This document shows positions 30,304 to 31,380 of a stretch of 31,380 bases of DNA, one piece after another (within the stretch, counting starts at the first letter, position 1; each line of letters begins with the position of its first letter). This DNA comes from HGM13233 sp900762805 (lineage in GTDB: Bacteria; Bacillota; Clostridia; Oscillospirales; Ruminococcaceae): NCBI GenBank assembly GCA_937993755.1, contig CALKMA010000008.1, forward strand, positions 1 through 31,380, given 5' to 3'. The notes beneath the pieces are model-generated. The model had not been told where the DNA came from and searched no databases. It saw only the letters and a program-made list of their open reading frames with translations. The translations under genes were made by a program, and so were the position numbers.

Positions 30304-30640
30304 CATATTCGCGGTCTTTTTCCGCGATTTTGTCCATTTTTTTGCGTGAAGGCCGACCAAAGCACCGTCCCGACAGGCCGGCCGTTCCCTTCTTGCCTGG
30401 ATACGCAGCTGCGGCAGCTTGCCAATAAGCTGGGAAGATAACAAATTCGCGGTCTTTTTTCGCGATTTTGTCCATTGTTTTTTGCGAGAAGGCCGACCAA
30501 AACACCGTCCCGACAGGCCGGCCGTTCCCTTCTTGCCTGGATACGCAGCTGCGGCAGCTTGCCAATAAGCCGGGGAGACAGACAAAAGCTTTTGTCTTGC
30601 TTCGCGATTTTGCCAATTTTCGTCTTGCGGTGGTCGCTGT
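30267..30640. repeat. tandem repeat derived from the parB 3' end, 138/140-bp unit
   Basis: Copy 1 (30267-30404) begins inside parB, covers its last eleven or so codons and stop, and runs on into the intergenic DNA. Copy 2 (30405-30544) repeats all of this with about ten differences, mostly single-base changes in T-runs. Copy 3 starts at 30545, matches well for about 30 nt and then decays by about 30640. In copy 2 the parB-like segment reads QLRQLANKLGR and stop, against QLRQFANKLGR in parB. Each unit also contains a small hairpin, TCGCG...CGCGA followed by TTTTG, which may terminate parAB transcription. Confidence 0.9.
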
Positions 30641-30801
30641 CGGGGCATCGACGCGGCAAGCCGGCCATTTGTTTTTGCTTGAACAAGCCGCTGCGGACTG
30701 CCGGCAAGCCGCTCCGTTTCACTCCGATGTCCGAGGTCCGTCTTTCCAAAGGGCGGGCGGGACTTTGCAAAAAATTCCATCACACCGAGAGGTGTTTTAT
30801 C
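30304..30801. other. intergenic region downstream of parB
   Basis: Mostly occupied by the parB-derived tandem repeat. The part from about 30640 to 30800 has no feature that I can support and no clear promoter for the small gene that follows. The long leftward open frames across the repeats are rejected as genes. Confidence 0.65.
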
Positions 30802-30963
30802 ATGCGCACATCGGTTTCTGTTGTCATCATGCTGCTTATGGCTGCCCTGGGCTTCTTTGTCGGCTCTTTCGGCAACTTCTCTGTGGGCGGCTCTATCCTG
30901 TTTGCTGTCATCGCCGGCTTCACCTGCGTTATCAAGGCGCTGGAAAACCGGCCGGACAAATAA
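30802..30963 (+). CDS. small membrane protein, 53 residues
   Basis: Short gene with ATG at 30802, preceded by GAGAGGTG at 8 nt. The product, beginning MRTSVSVVIMLLMAALGFFVG, has two hydrophobic stretches (about 4-22 and 28-44) separated by a Gly/Ser/Phe turn (SFGNFSVGG). It ends with a short charged tail (ALENRPDK). The sequence composition is that of a real small membrane protein and unlike the Arg/Pro-rich shadows nearby. The family is not recognised. It lies 0.5 kb after parB, beyond the tandem repeats, so co-transcription with parAB is uncertain. Confidence 0.65.
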   Translation: MRTSVSVVIMLLMAALGFFVGSFGNFSVGGSILFAVIAGFTCVIKALENRPDK

Positions 30964-31182
30964 TCCCATCCATCCTGAAGGTCCGCCCGTGCGGCAAGCC
31001 TGCTGCGCCGTATCCGACAGCATAAAATCAGTCCGACACAGCAGGCCGCACTCCGCCGGCGGGCCTTGCTCTACGAAACCACGCTCCTCCCCTGCCGTTT
31101 GCTGCGTGCTTTTCTCTCTGCTGCCTACAACGCCGGACAAGCGCGTTTTGCCAAGGATTGCGGACAAAATTTTGAAAAAGGC

Positions 31183-31211
31183 GCGAAAAAACGGCTTGCC
31201 ATGCAAACCGT
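31183..31211 (-). terminator. leftward Rho-independent terminator
   Basis: AACGG-TTGC paired with GCAA-CCGTT around a 3-nt loop, with one internal mismatch. On the - strand it is followed directly by a T-run (TTTTTTCGC). On the + strand the following sequence is A-rich. It implies a leftward transcript arriving from the right of the window. Confidence 0.55.
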
Positions 31212-31301
31212 TCAAAAAACATATGCTTGACTTATGAGAAATCAAGCCTGAGATCAGCGTGGGCAGGCACAGCTTGCGCTTGCCCGCCTTGTCTGCCGAA
31301 A

Positions 31302-31375
31302 AGCAAAACAAGCTGCGGCTGTCAATGGCGCGCGAGCGTTTATCTCGACCATTGACGGATGCAGCCTGTTTTGCT
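31302..31375. repeat. long imperfect inverted repeat (hairpin)
   Basis: Two 27-nt arms (31302-31328 and 31349-31375) match at 23 of 27 positions when one is complemented, and two of the four mismatches are G-T pairs. The 20-nt loop contains its own CGAG...CTCG stem. It could be a structured RNA, a miniature mobile element or the end of one. The window stops 5 nt after it, so context is missing. Confidence 0.65.
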
Positions 31376-31380
31376 ATCTT

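Larger units (their letters stand above)
30964..31380. other. structured intergenic region at the window end
   Basis: No gene is supported. It holds a bulged inverted repeat (30989-31005 with 31039-31051), a leftward terminator-like hairpin (31189-31211), a short hairpin GCTTGA/TCAAGC (31225-31247), and a long 74-nt hairpin (31302-31375). A leftward transcript entering from beyond the window would fold these elements and could end at 31189. Confidence 0.5.

Noticed and set aside
29620..31311. 563-residue leftward open frame across parB and its repeats
   Set aside because: It is antisense to parB over much of its length. The repeated peptide it encodes comes from the 138/140-bp DNA repeat, and it has no ribosome binding site. 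Long empty frames are expected at this GC content.
31302..31375. attC-type or other integron recombination site
   Set aside because: The hairpin lacks the expected GTTRRRY/RYYYAAC ends, and no integrase or cassette array is near.

Overview
The window looks like a chromosomal segment of a high-GC, anaerobic, endospore-lineage member of the Clostridia (Oscillospiraceae/Ruminococcaceae-like). That placement is an inference from gene content and composition. The supporting genes are a SpoIID homologue, the c-di-AMP receptor DarA/PstA, the Firmicutes tRNA(Met) cytidine acetate ligase TmcAL, acetate kinase, a desulfoferrodoxin-type superoxide reductase, an iron-type alcohol dehydrogenase and a ParA-ParB pair with two parS-like sites. 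No phage, insertion sequence, CRISPR array, rRNA or tRNA was recognised. I support 26 protein genes. Two of them are small proteins of 45 and 53 residues.

Left part (1-4.8 kb): a long non-coding stretch, then a leftward pair of unknown membrane proteins driven by a near-consensus sigma-A promoter. This pair is divergent from spoIID. After it come a 45-residue leftward membrane protein with its own promoter and terminator, and an unknown leftward 251-residue protein. Middle-left (4.8-14.7 kb, all rightward): a CPBP intramembrane protease overlapping tadA, an S51 peptidase, Tex, an SGNH-like lipoprotein overlapping a small XRE regulator, cardiolipin synthase, and an XRE regulator with a membrane domain. 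Several of these units are separated by 0.4-0.8 kb of C-rich, G-poor non-coding sequence containing short direct repeats.

Middle-right (14.7-24 kb): ackA (leftward) and tmcAL (rightward) are divergent and their promoters overlap face to face. The first makes or uses acetyl phosphate and the second consumes acetate and ATP. Then come an unknown secreted/membrane protein, superoxide reductase, a split transketolase (two subunits, 4-nt overlap), a 1-kb gap with roughly 145-bp tandem repeats, and a glutamate dehydrogenase with a clear promoter and terminator.

Right part (24.5-31.4 kb): darA and a MATE transporter form a leftward operon with a 1-nt overlap. An iron-containing alcohol dehydrogenase follows, also leftward. 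The parA-parB operon is preceded by two parS-like palindromes, one of which sits inside a terminator-like hairpin. This suggests that the right end lies in the origin-proximal part of the chromosome. The 3' end of parB is duplicated twice downstream in tandem with its flank (138/140 bp period), which is the most unusual structure here. A 53-residue membrane protein gene and a 74-nt hairpin close the window. Functions are read from motifs and family knowledge only; no database search was run.
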